From the NCBI RefSeq assembly GCF_040409955.1, contig NZ_CP123384.1, positions 620,001-684,000 of the forward strand: a stretch of DNA of 64,000 nt, given 5' to 3'. Source of the stretch: Salipiger sp. H15 (GTDB lineage Bacteria; Pseudomonadota; Alphaproteobacteria; Rhodobacterales; Rhodobacteraceae). Below the pieces are notes generated by a model. That model saw nothing but the letters and a program-made list of their open reading frames with translations, was not told where the DNA came from and made no database searches. The translations under genes were made by a program, and so were the position numbers. Below, one piece after another: positions 54,695 through 63,340 of this stretch. Numbering within the stretch: the stretch's first letter is position 1; the number at the start of each line of letters is the position of its first letter.

Positions 54695-55858
54695 ATGAGC
54701 CATCTTCTGCCCGCCACCGAAGAGCACCTGAGGCACCTCATCGCCTGCCCGACCGTCTCGAGCGAGAGCAACCTCGCCCTGATGACGATGGTGGGGGACT
54801 ACCTCGACCACCTCGGCGCGAGGGTCGAGATCTTCCACGACGCGACGGGCCGCAAGGCCAACCTCTTCGCCACGCTCGGCCCCGAGATCCCCGGCGGCAT
54901 GATGCTCTCGGGCCATTCCGACGTTGTGCCGGTGGAGGGCCAAGACTGGAGCAGCGACCCCTTCACGCTGGTGGAGCGGGACGACCACCTCTACGGCCGC
55001 GGCAGCTGCGACATGAAGGGCTTCATCGCCGCGGCGCTGGCGCTGGCCGATCCGGTCTCGAAGATGACGCTGCGCCGCCCGCTGCACCTGTGCTTCACCC
55101 ATGACGAGGAGGTCGGCTGCCTCGGTGCCCGCGCGCTGGTGCCCGAGCTGCAGCGCCGCGGCTACGCGCCGCGCATGGCGATCATCGGCGAGCCCACGGG
55201 AATGCGGCTGATCGAGGGGCACAAGGGCTGCTGCGAATATACCACGCGCTTCACGGGGCTCGAGGGCCACGGCTCCGCCCCGGACCGCGGCGTCAACGCC
55301 GTGCTCTACGCGCTGCGCTACACGCAGCGGCTGATGGATCTCGCCGAGGCGCTCAAGACGCGCGCGCCCAGGGCCAGCCGGTTCGATCCGCCCTGGACCA
55401 CGGTGAACGTCGGCCGCCTCGCCGGCGGCGCCGCGCATAACGTCATCCCCGGCAAGGCCGAGATCGACTGGGAGATGCGCCCGGTCCAGCCCGGCGACGC
55501 CGAGTTCGTCAACGAGGCGCTGGCCCATTGCATCGAGCACGAGCTGCTGCCCGCGATGCGCGCCGTCCACCCCGGAGCCGCGATCACCACCGAGGTGATC
55601 GGCGAGGTCGCGGGGCTGATCCCGATGGACGGGAACGAGGCCCGCGACCTCATCGCGCGGCTCACCGGCAGCAATTCCGCCGACGTCGTGCCCTTCGGCA
55701 CCGAGGCGGGGCTCTTCCAGCAGATGGGCATGTCGGTCGTGGTCTGCGGCCCCGGCGAGATCGCCCAGGCCCACAAGCCCGACGAGTTCGTCACCCGCGG
55801 CCAGCTCGCGCAATGCCTCGGCCTGCTCGAGGGCATCGCCCGCAGCCTCGCCGCCTGA
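54695..55858 (+). CDS. argE: Acetylornithine deacetylase
   Basis: 387 residues of the M20 zinc-peptidase family. It hydrolyses N-acetylornithine to ornithine in arginine synthesis. Metal and catalytic motifs are GHSDVVPVEGQDW, YGRGSCDMKGF, THDEEVGCLGA and GEPTGMRLIEGHKG. The dimerisation domain has GLEGHGSAPDRGVNAV and the C-terminal histidine is in GEIAQAHKPDEFV. ArgE and DapE are similar, but length and the EGHKG/AHKPDEF segments favour ArgE. Confidence 0.92.
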   Translation: MSHLLPATEEHLRHLIACPTVSSESNLALMTMVGDYLDHLGARVEIFHDATGRKANLFATLGPEIPGGMMLSGHSDVVPVEGQDWSSDPFTLVERDDHLYGRGSCDMKGFIAAALALADPVSKMTLRRPLHLCFTHDEEVGCLGARALVPELQRRGYAPRMAIIGEPTGMRLIEGHKGCCEYTTRFTGLEGHGSAPDRGVNAVLYALRYTQRLMDLAEALKTRAPRASRFDPPWTTVNVGRLAGGAAHNVIPGKAEIDWEMRPVQPGDAEFVNEALAHCIEHELLPAMRAVHPGAAITTEVIGEVAGLIPMDGNEARDLIARLTGSNSADVVPFGTEAGLFQQMGMSVVVCGPGEIAQAHKPDEFVTRGQLAQCLGLLEGIARSLAA

Positions 55859-55873
55859 GCGCCCCCGGCTTCC

Positions 55874-55924
55874 ACATGTCGGAAATATCCCACGGGGGTG
55901 CGGGGGTGTGACCCCCCCCCCGCT
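55874..55924 (+). repeat. Dispersed GC-rich intergenic element, copy D
   Basis: ACATGTCGGAAATATCCCAC, then GGGGGTGCGGGGGTGTGACCCCCC. It starts about 15 bases after the argE stop, on the same strand. The first 17 bases match copy A at 38684 with few changes, while the GC hairpin part is diverged. Confidence 0.55.
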
Positions 55925-55933
55925 CCTGCCCTC

Positions 55934-56461
55934 TCAGCCCGCGCGCCAGCCGTCCAGCGGCTCCGGCACCACCAGCCGCGCCCCGGGCAGCATCCGCCCG
56001 GCGATCTCGCGCAGGTCGGCGGGGTGGAAGCCGACGCAGCCGGCGGTCGGGAAGCCCGGCCGCCGCCACTGGTGCAGGAAGATCGCCGAGCCGCGCCCCG
56101 GCTCGGCCTCGGGCCAGTTCCAGTCGGTGATCAGCACGAGGTCGTAGAGCGGGTCGGCCCGGCGCATGGTCTCGTGGCTCGGCGCGAAGGGCGCCTGCAC
56201 CAGCTGGTTGTAGGCCAGCGAGGCGCTGTCGTCGCACCAGAGGTCGCGCAGCCCGATCGGCTCGGCCCAGAAGGCGGGTCGCGCCATGCGGTCGGGCCGG
56301 TAGAGCATCGCCACCACCCGGTGCACGCCGACCGGCGTCGCGCCATCGCCCTCGCGTTTCCCCGCGCGCACGCCGCCGCGGCCGATCACGCAGGGCCACG
56401 TCCGGCCGGCAAAGCGCAGGCCGGAGCGGGTGAGGACCAGATCGCCCGGCGAGACGCTCAC
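55934..56461 (-). CDS. L,D-transpeptidase-fold (YkuD) protein
   Basis: 175 residues. The catalytic region reads FLHQWRRPGFPTAGCVGFHPADL, the histidine-spaced T/S-x-GC motif of the YkuD fold, with the cysteine as nucleophile. The rest (GDGATPVGVHRVVAMLYR, AEPIGLRDLWCDDSASLAYNQ) matches the COG3786-type subgroup. No signal peptide is evident at the chosen start, odd for a peptidoglycan enzyme. It may crosslink peptidoglycan or act on another substrate. Its GTG/ATG start overlaps the ribA stop by four bases. Confidence 0.85.
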   Translation of the reverse strand: MSVSPGDLVLTRSGLRFAGRTWPCVIGRGGVRAGKREGDGATPVGVHRVVAMLYRPDRMARPAFWAEPIGLRDLWCDDSASLAYNQLVQAPFAPSHETMRRADPLYDLVLITDWNWPEAEPGRGSAIFLHQWRRPGFPTAGCVGFHPADLREIAGRMLPGARLVVPEPLDGWRAG

Positions 56462-57549
56462 AGCAGGTGCCCCGACTTCTCGGCCTTGGTGGCGAGGTAG
56501 CGCTCGTTGAAGGCGTTGAGCCCGACCTTCAGCGGCACGCGCTCGGCCACGGTGATGCCGCAGCGCTCCATCATCGCCATTTTCTTGGGGTTGTTGGTCA
56601 GCAGCCGCACCGCGCCGAAGCCCATCTTGCGCAGGATCTCCGCGCCGAGCCGGAAGTCGCGCTCGTCATCCTCGAAGCCGAGGCGGAGGTTGGCCTCGAC
56701 CGTGTCGAAGCCCTGGTCCTGCAGCGCGTAGGCGCGCATCTTGTTGGCCAGCCCGATGCCCCGCCCCTCCTGGTTGAGATAGAGCAGCACCCCCGCGCCC
56801 TCCTCGCCCATATGCGCCAGCGCCGCGTTCAACTGCGGGCCGCAGTCGCATTTCAGAGAGCCCAGCAGATCGCCGGTGAAACAGGCCGAATGCAGCCGCG
56901 ACAGCACCGGCTTCGAGCGGTCCGGGCGGCCGATCTCGATGGCGTAGTGCTCATCCGAGCCGTCCTCGGGGCGGAAGATGTGCAGCCGGGCGTTCTGCGC
57001 CGCGCGCAGCGGCACCTTGGCCGAGACGACGTGGTCGAGCCGCGCCAGCGTCAGCATGTAGGGCCCCGCCGGATCGGCCTCGACCACGGTCAGCATCTCG
57101 CCCTGCGCGAACCCCTCGGGATCCTCCAGCGGCAGGATCAGCGCGGCGGGCAGCAGCCGGGCCGACTTGACGAGGGTGATCGCCAGCCGGTGCATCCCGG
57201 TGTCGCCGCCGCGGCGGGTGGCAAGCGGGCCCTTCATCGGCTTGGCAAGATCATCCGCCGGATCGGCGATCGACTGCACCCAGTCGAGCCCCGCGTCGCC
57301 GGGCAGGATCACCCGCGCGAGGTCGCCGTCATAGGCGCGCGCCTTCAGCGTCTCGGCCCGCCGCGCGGTGATGGTGAGGTCGAGCTCTCCCGGCAGCGCC
57401 CGCAGAACCGCCAGCCGAGCCGCCGAGACCGTCTCGGCCGCGACCACCAGCGCCCCGCCCGTCTGCGCCTTCAGCACCACCGGCACGCCCATGCGCAGGT
57501 CGGCCCGGGCACGGGCGAGCAATTCTCCGAGATCGGGCGCGAGGGACAT
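56458..57549 (-). CDS. ribA: GTP cyclohydrolase II with a degenerate N-terminal domain
   Basis: 363 residues from the ATG at 57549. The C-terminal ~200 residues are RibA: SRLHSACFTGDLLGSLKCDCG (zinc cysteines), LYLNQEGRGIGLANKMRAYALQ and RLLTNNPKKM. It opens GTP to the first riboflavin precursor. The N-terminal ~160 residues (DLRMGVPVVLKAQTGGALVVAAE) resemble a decayed dihydroxybutanone-phosphate synthase domain lacking the acidic DDEDRENEGD catalytic motif, so only the cyclohydrolase should be active. It diverges from the cenR-like gene. Confidence 0.92.
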   Translation of the reverse strand: MSLAPDLGELLARARADLRMGVPVVLKAQTGGALVVAAETVSAARLAVLRALPGELDLTITARRAETLKARAYDGDLARVILPGDAGLDWVQSIADPADDLAKPMKGPLATRRGGDTGMHRLAITLVKSARLLPAALILPLEDPEGFAQGEMLTVVEADPAGPYMLTLARLDHVVSAKVPLRAAQNARLHIFRPEDGSDEHYAIEIGRPDRSKPVLSRLHSACFTGDLLGSLKCDCGPQLNAALAHMGEEGAGVLLYLNQEGRGIGLANKMRAYALQDQGFDTVEANLRLGFEDDERDFRLGAEILRKMGFGAVRLLTNNPKKMAMMERCGITVAERVPLKVGLNAFNERYLATKAEKSGHLL

Positions 57550-57751
57550 GGGCGTCTTCCTGTCTGGGCCACGGCAAGGCGGGCGGATGGTACACCCGGG
57601 CGAGCCCGCCCGGAAAGGCGCTGCAACAAAGCACCTTCGATCCTGTAACAAAAGCCGGTGCGCAACACGAGGGCGTGAGATCATTGCAGCAAAACTTGTT
57701 TGTACCTCCGAACGCTTACATGTGATCCACCACACGAAGACGGAGAGGCAG

Positions 57752-58438
57752 ATGGCCCAGATCAAGAATATCCTGCTGGTGGACGACGATGACGACCTGC
57801 GCGAGGCGCTGGCCGAGCAACTGGTCATGACCGAGGATTTCGAGGTGTTCGAGGCCGAGACCGGCGCGGCCGCGATGGCCCGCGTCAAGGAACAGGTCTA
57901 CGATCTTCTGATCCTCGATGTCGGCCTGCCCGACACCGACGGCCGCGAGCTGTGCAAGCTGATGCGCAAGCAGGGGGTCAAGTCGCCGATCCTCATGCTG
58001 ACCGGCCATGACACCGACGCGGACACGATCCTCGGGCTCGACGCGGGCGCGAACGACTACGTCACCAAGCCCTTCAAGTTCCCCGTGCTGCTGGCCCGCA
58101 TCCGCGCGCAGCTGCGCCAGCACGAGCAGTCCGAGGACGCAGTCTTCACCGTCGGGCCTTACACGTTCAAGCCCTCGATGAAGCTTCTGGTGACCGAGGA
58201 CGACCGCAAGATCCGCCTCACCGAGAAGGAGACGAACATCCTCAAGTTCCTCTACCGCTCGACCGAGGGCGTGGTTCCGCGCGAGATTCTGCTGCACGAG
58301 GTCTGGGGCTATAACGCCGGCGTCACCACCCACACGCTGGAGACGCACATCTACCGGCTGCGCCAGAAAATCGAGCCCGATCCTTCGAACGCACGTATTT
58401 TGGTCACTGAATCCGGGGGTTACCGTCTAGTCGCCTGA
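57752..58438 (+). CDS. cenR: OmpR-type response regulator, CenR-like
   Basis: 228 residues. Receiver domain: LLVDDDDDLREALAEQL, phospho-aspartate in LLILDVGLPDTDGRELCKLM, and switch region NDYVTKPFKFPVLLARIRAQLRQHE. Winged helix: RLTEKETNILKFLYR and HTLETHIYRLRQKIEPDPSNARIL. These segments match, from memory, the alphaproteobacterial CenR family that controls envelope genes and is essential in Caulobacter and Rhodobacter. The kinase CenK is not in the window. Symbol given with caution. Confidence 0.82.
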   Translation: MAQIKNILLVDDDDDLREALAEQLVMTEDFEVFEAETGAAAMARVKEQVYDLLILDVGLPDTDGRELCKLMRKQGVKSPILMLTGHDTDADTILGLDAGANDYVTKPFKFPVLLARIRAQLRQHEQSEDAVFTVGPYTFKPSMKLLVTEDDRKIRLTEKETNILKFLYRSTEGVVPREILLHEVWGYNAGVTTHTLETHIYRLRQKIEPDPSNARILVTESGGYRLVA

Positions 58439-58529
58439 GAAATCGGCGGAAATGTCACGAGTTCGCGGTTTTTCGCCAATCCCCGGGCACTCGCCCATTG
58501 GTTGACACTGTACTTGGTGATATCGTGAC

Positions 58530-58660
58530 CTAGCCTTTCGGATAGGCCCGGGATTGCGGACCAGGCCCGATTTGGCCCCCAACGAGTTCCCGTTGCATGT
58601 GCGGGTCATCACATGCACCTCCCTGTTGGACTGGGCCGGGCCTTGCGCCCGGCCTTTTTT
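58530..58660 (+). ncRNA. Candidate small RNA downstream of the cenR-like gene
   Basis: In the 550-base gap after the regulator gene, a TTGACA box (58502-58507) precedes a structured stretch. It contains a hairpin CCTAGCC/GGATAGG (58529-58546), an 8-bp hairpin TGCATGTG/CACATGCA with an 8-base loop (58594-58617), and a terminator GGCCGGGC/GCCCGGCC (58634-58654) with six T. GGCCCGG near 58546 could also pair with CCGGGCC of the terminator arm. No matching -10 box is clear, so a processed 3' UTR of the regulator mRNA is the main alternative. Confidence 0.5.
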
Positions 58661-58988
58661 CAGGGGCGGTTGGTGGGCTTGCGATCTTCAAGAAGAGGTT
58701 TCCTGCCAAGGCGCCCTGCCGCGGGCTCATCCGGACGAGCTTGCGGACAGCGTGACGTTCCGGACCCTGGCCTCCCCCGATCAAGGTCCGAAACGCCCCC
58801 AAACCCGTGTCATTGAGTCCGTGAGTGATGGCACGACGGCTTGCCCTTCCGATCTGTCGCGAGAATCGTTAACAAATCGGAAACACGTGGGAGATTCCCC
58901 GTCCCCCTGACGACTTCCCCCCCCACGATGCTTGCTGATCCGGCAAGAGATGATAGAAGCCCGGCGCCCCTGCCGGAAAGGACCCAGC
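58661..58988 (+). other. Gap before the TTG-start gene, no clear content
   Basis: About 330 bases between the terminator at 58634-58660 and the next gene. No convincing frame or strong hairpin is visible. It presumably contains the promoter of the following gene; the C/T-rich stretch at 58900-58926 is unremarkable. Confidence 0.35.
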
Positions 58989-59777
58989 TTGACCGACACG
59001 CCCCGACGTCTCGAACATCCGAACATGAACGCGCAGCTGCTGCACTGGTGGATGCGCGACTACGATCATGTCTTCGTCGTGCTCAACCCCTTCTTCCGTG
59101 TGCCGGGCTTCACCCCGGAGACCACCGCCTGGGGGCCGCTGCGCAGCGAAGCGACGACACCGCAGGAGCTCGAGGCGCTGCTCGAGAGCCTCGGCGGCCC
59201 GCAACCTGACCAGGCCCCCGACGCCTTTGACGAGATCATCAAGACCACCGGCCAGCCGGTGCGCTGGGACATGATCGCGCAGGCGCTCGGCGTCGGCGAC
59301 TTCCGGCATTTCGCGCGCATGGTCTGGCTCTGGGTGATCGGGGCCGAGCCGCCGGATCTCGACGCGACGCTGGTCTCGCGCATTGCGCGACACTGCCGGC
59401 AGGAAGGGCTCTACAAGCCCGAGGAGGACTGGTTGCCGCTGGTGCTCGAACCGATGCTGATCCCCTACTTCGAGGCGCTCGGGCTCGACGAGATCACGCT
59501 CTGGGACGAGACCCGGACCTCCTCGCTCGACTGCCCGGTCGAGGCCTTCCACCGCGACGAGCCGCCGGTGGCGCTGATGGACGCGCCGATCTCGGCGATC
59601 TCGGCGCCGGGGCTGCTGCTGAGCTGGTCGCAGGACCAGGTGACCGGGTTGCTGGCGCTGACCGAGGAGATGCGGCAGAAGGCCGATCCCGCGCAGTACC
59701 TCGAAGGCTTCTGGGCCGGCGCGGACACGTCCTCGCTCGTGCTCGACCAGCCGCGCGCGCCCGTCCTGCTGCACTGA
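58989..59777 (+). CDS. Unknown cytosolic protein, TTG start
   Basis: 262 residues from a TTG at 58989, chosen because GGAAAGGA lies 8 bases upstream; an ATG at 58932 has no ribosome site. It is Trp- and acidic-rich (HWWMRDYDHVFVVLNPFFR, MVWLWVIGAEPPDLDATLV) without signal peptide or membrane helix. The alternation of Asp/Glu-rich helices suggests a globular helical protein. I recognise no family. A good bidirectional terminator follows, shared with pnp. Confidence 0.75.
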   Translation: MTDTPRRLEHPNMNAQLLHWWMRDYDHVFVVLNPFFRVPGFTPETTAWGPLRSEATTPQELEALLESLGGPQPDQAPDAFDEIIKTTGQPVRWDMIAQALGVGDFRHFARMVWLWVIGAEPPDLDATLVSRIARHCRQEGLYKPEEDWLPLVLEPMLIPYFEALGLDEITLWDETRTSSLDCPVEAFHRDEPPVALMDAPISAISAPGLLLSWSQDQVTGLLALTEEMRQKADPAQYLEGFWAGADTSSLVLDQPRAPVLLH

Positions 59778-59825
59778 GCCGGGGCCGCGCCACAGGCGCC
59801 GGAAGACACCCTCCGCCAAAAGCAG

Positions 59826-59860
59826 AACGCCCCGGCCATCAGGCCGGGGCGTTCGCGTTT
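59826..59860. terminator. Bidirectional terminator between the unknown gene and pnp
   Basis: AACGCCCCGGCC at 59826-59837 pairs perfectly with GGCCGGGGCGTT at 59842-59853 around ATCA, followed by CGCGTTTT on the plus strand and CTGCTTTTGGC on the minus strand. It serves two convergent genes. Confidence 0.9.
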
Positions 59861-59883
59861 TCAGGACTGGCCGAGGCCGCGGA

Positions 59884-62025
59884 TCACTCCGCGGTCTCTT
59901 CCTTCTTGTCCGCTGCCAGCTCTTCGCCGGTTTCCTGGTCGACCATCTTCATGGCGAGGCGCACCTTGCCGCGATCGTCGAAGCCGAGCAGCTTCACGTA
60001 GACTTCCTGGCCTTCCTTCAGCACGTCCGACGGATGGTTCAGGCGGCGGTTCTCGATCTGGCTGACGTGCACGAGGCCGTCGCGCTTGCCGAAGAAGTTC
60101 ACGAAGGCGCCGAAATCGACGATCTTCACGACCTTGCCCTTGTAGATCGAACCCTCTTCCGGCTCCGCCACGATCGAGTAGATCATGTCGTAGGCCTTCT
60201 GGATGGCTTCACCGTTGGCCGAGGCGATCTTGATCACGCCATCGTCGTTGATGTCGACCTTGGCGCCCGACACTTCGACGATCTCGCGGATCACCTTGCC
60301 GCCCGAGCCGATCACTTCGCGGATCTTGTCGGTCGGGATCTGCATGGTCTCGATGCGCGGTGCGTGGACCGAGAACTCGCCGGCTTCGGTGAGGGCCTTG
60401 GCCATCTCGCCGAGGATGTGCAGACGGCCGGCCTTGGCCTGCGCGAGGGCCTGCTTCATGATCTCGGGGGTGATGCCCGCGACCTTGATGTCCATCTGCA
60501 GCGAGGTGATGCCGTTCTCGGTGCCTGCGACCTTGAAGTCCATGTCGCCGAGGTGGTCCTCGTCGCCGAGGATGTCGGTCAGGACCGCATACTCACCGTC
60601 GTCTTCCAGCACGAGGCCCATGGCGACGCCGGCCACCGGCGCCTTCAGCGGAACGCCCGCATCCATCATCGACAGCGAGCCGCCGCAGACCGACGCCATC
60701 GAGGACGAGCCGTTGGACTCGGTGATCTCGGACACCACGCGGATGGTGTAGGGGAAGTCGGTCGGTGCCGGCAGCACGGCCTGCAGCGCGCGCCATGCCA
60801 GCTTGCCGTGGCCGATTTCACGGCGGCCCGGCGAACCAACGCGGCCCACTTCACCCACCGAGTACGGCGGGAAGTTGTAGTGCAGCAGGAAGTTCGAGCG
60901 GAAGTTGCCGTGCAGGGCGTCGATGATCTGCTCGTCGTCGCCGGTGCCGAGCGTGGTCACGACCAGCGCCTGGGTTTCGCCGCGGGTGAACAGCGACGAG
61001 CCGTGGGTGCGCGGCAGAACCGAGGTTTCCGACACGATCGGACGGACCTGGTCGAGCGCGCGGCCGTCGATGCGGCGCTTGTTCTTCACCACGTCCGAGC
61101 GCAGGACCACGGACTCGAGTTTCTTGATCGCCGAACCGAGGTTCGCGTCTTCGAGTTGCTCTTCGGTCAGCTGGGCCTTGATCTCTTCCTTCGCGGCCGA
61201 CACGGCGGCGACGCGCGCCTGCTTATCGGTGATCGCGTAGGCGGCCTTCATCTTGGCTTCGCCGATGCCTTTGACGACGTCGAAGAGCGCGGAGTAATCC
61301 GGCGCCTGGAAGTCGAAGGGCTCTTTGGCGGCGTCTTCGGCGAGGTCGATGATCAGGTCGATGACCGGCTGGATCTGCTCGTGCGCGAAGGTCACGGCGC
61401 CCAGCATCTCGTCCTCGGTCAGCTCGTAGGCTTCCGATTCCACCATCATCACGGCGTCCTTGGTGCCGGCGACGACGAGGTCGAGACGCTGGTCGGGGTT
61501 GCTGCGCAGCCCCTGCATGTCGTCGACGGTCGGGTTCAGCACGTATTCGCCATCGGTGAAGCCGACGCGGCAGCCGGCGATCGGGCCCATGAAGGGCACG
61601 CCCGAGATGGTCAGCGCGGCCGAGGCGGCGATCATCGCCACGACGTCGGGGTCGTTGACGAGGTCGTGCGACAGCACGGTGCACATCACCAGCACTTCAT
61701 GCTTGAAGCCGGGGACGAAGAGCGGACGGATCGGACGGTCGATCAGGCGTGCGGTCAGCGTCTCTTTCTCGGTCGGACGCGCCTCGCGCTTGAAGAAGCC
61801 ACCGGGCACCTTGCCCGCGGCGTAGTATTTTTCCTGGTAGTGGACGGTCAGCGGGAAGAAATCCTGACCGGGCTTCGGTTCCTTGGCGAAGGTCACGTTG
61901 GCCATGACCGAGGTCTCGCCCAGCGTGGCGATGACGGTGCCGTCTGCCTGACGGGCGACCTTGCCGGTCTCGAGGGTGAGGGTTTCCTCGCCCCACTGCA
62001 TGGATTTCGTCGTTACGTTGAACAT
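59884..62025 (-). CDS. pnp: Polynucleotide phosphorylase
   Basis: 713 residues from the ATG at 62025 ([19 protein letters not shown]). It degrades RNA 3' to 5' with phosphate as part of the degradosome. Two RNase-PH domains (first ~1-230, second ~310-530, with [14 protein letters not shown] and [16 protein letters not shown]), a KH domain ([15 protein letters not shown]) and an S1 domain ([20 protein letters not shown]) are complete. The leader can form GGCGGC/GCCGCC and GGGAG/CTCCC hairpins; E. coli pnp is autoregulated through a leader hairpin. Its usual partner rpsO is separated here by an opposite-strand gene. Confidence 0.98.
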   Translation of the reverse strand: MFNVTTKSMQWGEETLTLETGKVARQADGTVIATLGETSVMANVTFAKEPKPGQDFFPLTVHYQEKYYAAGKVPGGFFKREARPTEKETLTARLIDRPIRPLFVPGFKHEVLVMCTVLSHDLVNDPDVVAMIAASAALTISGVPFMGPIAGCRVGFTDGEYVLNPTVDDMQGLRSNPDQRLDLVVAGTKDAVMMVESEAYELTEDEMLGAVTFAHEQIQPVIDLIIDLAEDAAKEPFDFQAPDYSALFDVVKGIGEAKMKAAYAITDKQARVAAVSAAKEEIKAQLTEEQLEDANLGSAIKKLESVVLRSDVVKNKRRIDGRALDQVRPIVSETSVLPRTHGSSLFTRGETQALVVTTLGTGDDEQIIDALHGNFRSNFLLHYNFPPYSVGEVGRVGSPGRREIGHGKLAWRALQAVLPAPTDFPYTIRVVSEITESNGSSSMASVCGGSLSMMDAGVPLKAPVAGVAMGLVLEDDGEYAVLTDILGDEDHLGDMDFKVAGTENGITSLQMDIKVAGITPEIMKQALAQAKAGRLHILGEMAKALTEAGEFSVHAPRIETMQIPTDKIREVIGSGGKVIREIVEVSGAKVDINDDGVIKIASANGEAIQKAYDMIYSIVAEPEEGSIYKGKVVKIVDFGAFVNFFGKRDGLVHVSQIENRRLNHPSDVLKEGQEVYVKLLGFDDRGKVRLAMKMVDQETGEELAADKKEETAE

Positions 62026-62306
62026 GTAGCGTATCCTGTAAGGGAGCACTCCCGGCCCTCCGGGTCTCCCGTTTGCATGGCGGCCCCATTGCCGCCGCTC
62101 CCTATCCTCTTGCATGTGCCCGGGAGCCGAGGGCGTCACGTCTCAGATGGGGCGCGCATACATGAGAATCCGGCTTTTGGGAAGTGATAAGCGCGGAGTC
62201 CCCGCCACGGGCCAAAGCGCGCCGGGGGCGATACGAAAGGCGCAGCCGCCGTTTTCCCCCGCCCGTGCTAGTCTGGGCGCCGTCCGGCGAAGGAAGGAAG
62301 CCCGGA

Positions 62307-62828
62307 ATGTCCCCGCACAGGCACCTCGTCCGGCAGGTCGCGCTCGCCCTCGCGCTGCTCTGCCCGATCGCCCCGGCCGCCCGCGCCGAGGAGCCGAGGC
62401 CCGTCGTCGTGCACGAGATGAGCTTCATCAACTTCAGCCAGGAGGTCGACTACGGCGCGCGCAACGAGGCGGAGCACGCCCGCATCGTCATGCTGTCGGA
62501 CTATTTCCGCGAGTTGCTCGAGCAGAGCCACCGCTACCGGCTGATCGACCCCGCGCCGCTTGCGGAGGACCTGCGCAAGCACGGCGAGGTCTTCACCTGC
62601 AACCATTGCGAGGCCGCCATGGCCCGCAAGCTCGGCGCCGAGCTCAGCTTCTCGGGCGCGGTGCAGAAGATGTCGGTGCTGGTGCAGACCGTGGTGGTGC
62701 GGGTGCGCGACGCGCAGAGCGGCGAGGTCGTCGCGCTCTACCAGACCGACATCCGCGGCAATACCGACATCGCCTGGAGGCGCGGGCTGAAGTTCCTCGT
62801 CGAGGAGCGACTGAACGCCCTGCCCTGA
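62307..62828 (+). CDS. Secreted DUF2380/DUF3280-like protein between rpsO and pnp
   Basis: 173 residues. Signal peptide ending ARAEE. The mature part has VVHEMSFINFSQEVDYGARNEAE, LLEQSHRYRLIDPAPLAEDL, a CNHCE cysteine pair, and VRVRDAQSGEVVALYQTDIRGNTDIAWRRGLKFLVEE, which fits the DUF2380/DUF3280 periplasmic family seen near methylotrophy genes in some bacteria; no such gene is nearby. Function unknown. It faces rpsO across a terminator and diverges from pnp. Confidence 0.8.
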   Translation: MSPHRHLVRQVALALALLCPIAPAARAEEPRPVVVHEMSFINFSQEVDYGARNEAEHARIVMLSDYFRELLEQSHRYRLIDPAPLAEDLRKHGEVFTCNHCEAAMARKLGAELSFSGAVQKMSVLVQTVVVRVRDAQSGEVVALYQTDIRGNTDIAWRRGLKFLVEERLNALP

Positions 62829-62858
62829 CGCGGCTCCGCCCGCATTCCAGAAACGAGA

Positions 62859-62884
62859 ACACCCGCTCCTTGCGGAGCGGGTGT
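62859..62884. terminator. Terminator between rpsO and the DUF gene
   Basis: ACACCCGCTCC at 62859-62869 pairs with GGAGCGGGTGT at 62874-62884 around TTGC. On the minus strand it is followed by TCTCGTTTCT. It separates rpsO from pnp transcriptionally. Confidence 0.8.
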
Positions 62885-62908
62885 CTCGAATTCCGTATCC
62901 GGATCGGA

Positions 62909-63178
62909 TCAGCGGCGGATGCCGAGGCGCTGGATCAGATCGGTGTAACGCGCTTCTTCCTTGCCCTTCAGGTAGTCGAGCAGCTTGCGGCGCTGAGCCA
63001 CGAGCTTAAGAAGGCCACGACGCGAGTGGTTGTCCTTCTTGTGGGTCTTGAAGTGCTCGGTCAGGGTCGAGATGCGGCTGGTGAGGATGGCAACCTGGAC
63101 TTCGGGCGAACCGGTGTCGCCTTCCTTGGTTGCGAATTCCTTCATCAGGCGGTTCTTTTCTTCAACGGTGATCGACAT
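62909..63178 (-). CDS. rpsO: Ribosomal protein S15
   Basis: 89 residues from the ATG at 63178 ([20 protein letters not shown]), with GGAGA upstream. It binds 16S rRNA early in 30S assembly. The conserved helix [15 protein letters not shown] and [20 protein letters not shown] are near consensus. In most bacteria rpsO is followed directly by pnp; here an opposite-strand gene intervenes. Confidence 0.97.
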   Translation of the reverse strand: MSITVEEKNRLMKEFATKEGDTGSPEVQVAILTSRISTLTEHFKTHKKDNHSRRGLLKLVAQRRKLLDYLKGKEEARYTDLIQRLGIRR

Positions 63179-63340
63179 CGGGGTCTCCTTCAAAGGTTGG
63201 AGGAATGGCGCAAGCCGGGATGTCGTCCAGCAGGGCCCTTGGAGAGGTCCGGCCCGCATGGCCGGATGCGCGCGTATAGGGCGATTCAGCCCGAAAGGAA
63301 AGCCCGAACTTCCCACGCCGCGGCAAGGGACGGGCCGGGC

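Noticed and set aside
58530..58660. 6S RNA or signal-recognition-particle RNA
   Set aside because: The terminal stem idea fits loosely, but I could not find the conserved SRP loop or a clear 6S bubble.
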